Source: Parietichytrium sp. I65-24A
Lineage: Eukaryota; Sar; Bigyra; Thraustochytrida; Thraustochytriidae
Reading direction: 5' to 3'
Assembly: GCA_012862575.1 (NCBI GenBank)
Contig: BLSF01000087.1
Location: 3,656-67,655, forward strand
Length of the DNA stretch: 64,000 nt
Shown: positions 63,496 to 64,000 of the stretch, in pieces
Layout: every line of letters starts with the position of its first letter
Position numbering within the stretch: position 1 is the stretch's first letter
Notes under the pieces: model-generated
Seen by the model: the letters and a program-made list of their open reading frames with translations, nothing else
Told to the model about the DNA's origin: nothing
Database searches by the model: none
Program-made: the position numbers and the translations under genes

Positions 63496-64000
63496 TCAAC
63501 TTCTAAGCTTACTCCTGATCTCAATTTGTAGCTGCACTTCGTTGAGCCCAGTTGAAAGGGTTTTCGCAAGCTGCTCCAGTTCGGAGAGAGCGACACCGTC
63601 TAAAAGCTTGCCGCTCAGGTGCGACAATCTCATATTACTCGCCTCAATTTCCTCTTCAAATTTCTCGATGCGAGCAAATCGCTGGCGCCCACGAAGCAAA
63701 TCGCGATTCGTATCTTGACAAACAAGGATCCAGCCAAGAGCGGCAAAAGCGAATCGAAATCCAATCATAATAAGCCACTTGTGCAAGGAGCTTTCAAAGT
63801 CCGCACTAATGGTGTACGTTTCATCTTCTTGCATCAAGCTGTAGGCCTCAATAATGTGATCAACGAGTGGCCATGCAGCCAGTGTGAAGAGCAGGCATGT
63901 AAAGAATAAAAACCCATAGAATAGAATCTCCGCTCGCTCTTTCGCTCCCCTAGCTGCCCAACCTTTCTTCTGCTCTCTCTCTGCGCTTATCTTGTCGCAT
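63496..64000 (-). CDS. Partial gene leaving the right edge: two-helix membrane protein with coiled-coil C-terminus
   Basis: The minus-strand frame is open from the TGA near 63496 to the window end, about 167 codons, so the 5' part lies outside the window. An internal ATG at 63834 is not the start: the upstream codons continue in good coding sequence (GWAARGAKERAEILFYGF and LLFTLAAWPLVDHIIEAYSL). Two hydrophobic segments are seen (FYGFLFFTCLLFTLAAW and WLIMIGFRFAFAALGWILVC), followed by a charged helix likely to form a coiled coil (FARIEKFEEEIEASNMRL). Family not recognised from this fragment. Confidence 0.6.
   Translation of the reverse strand, partial: CDKISAEREQKKGWAARGAKERAEILFYGFLFFTCLLFTLAAWPLVDHIIEAYSLMQEDETYTISADFESSLHKWLIMIGFRFAFAALGWILVCQDTNRDLLRGRQRFARIEKFEEEIEASNMRLSHLSGKLLDGVALSELEQLAKTLSTGLNEVQLQIEIRSKLRS

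Overview
The window is nuclear DNA of a unicellular eukaryote. The evidence is large single-exon genes on both strands, GT-AG introns in other genes, wide low-complexity intergenic DNA, and eukaryote-only families: PDCD4, a GRK-like kinase, FHIP, PLGRKT, Mpv17, UCH, an LPCAT-like acyltransferase and an EF-hand protein resembling outer-arm dynein light chains. Mostly intronless long genes, a flagellar-type EF-hand protein and a gene set otherwise familiar from animals would fit a heterotrophic flagellate-forming protist such as a thraustochytrid-like stramenopile. That placement is inference; no rRNA or organelle marker is present to test it. I found no mobile-element protein, CRISPR array, rRNA or recognisable tRNA.

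Layout. Region 1-8 kb: a three-exon small gene (289-706, minus), a candidate dsRNA-binding-like gene end (1340-1863, minus), PDCD4 (4309-5730, plus) and an unrecognised multi-exon gene (6240-7632, plus). Region 8-22 kb: GRK-like kinase (8150-10234), a small membrane protein (10743-10982), FHIP (11100-13907, minus), a 1748-residue Gln/Pro/acid-rich protein (15126-20372) and an unknown 240-residue protein (20868-21590, minus). Region 22-32 kb: a gene-poor stretch with one candidate spliced gene (27194-27638), then the acyltransferase (28060-29442, minus) and UCH (31962-32669). Region 33-44 kb: CAMK-type kinase (33149-34396, minus), a 6.7 kb gene-poor stretch with a tandem duplication of about 0.8 kb joined at an N, an APH-1/YhfC-like polytopic protein (41115-41858), and the two-exon EF-hand protein (42390-42939, minus). 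Region 44-64 kb: sulfotransferase-like protein, PLGRKT, a SAM/START-like scaffold, Mpv17, several unrecognised genes including a seven-helix membrane protein, and a partial gene leaving the right edge.

Genes alternate strands and show no operon-like grouping. Several act in signalling (GRK, CAMK, EF-hand), dynein transport (FHIP, EF-hand), ubiquitin and translation control (UCH, PDCD4) and membranes (acyltransferase, Mpv17, PLGRKT, APH-1/YhfC-like), but nothing here shows that they form one pathway.

The points most worth following are the APH-1/YhfC-like protein that keeps a Glu-Glu-x-x-Arg motif; a set of intron-bearing genes hidden in apparent deserts; a different short tandem repeat just upstream of almost every start codon; a TGATTGACAG-like motif repeated through intergenic DNA; and blocks of CTAG-rich sequence between genes.
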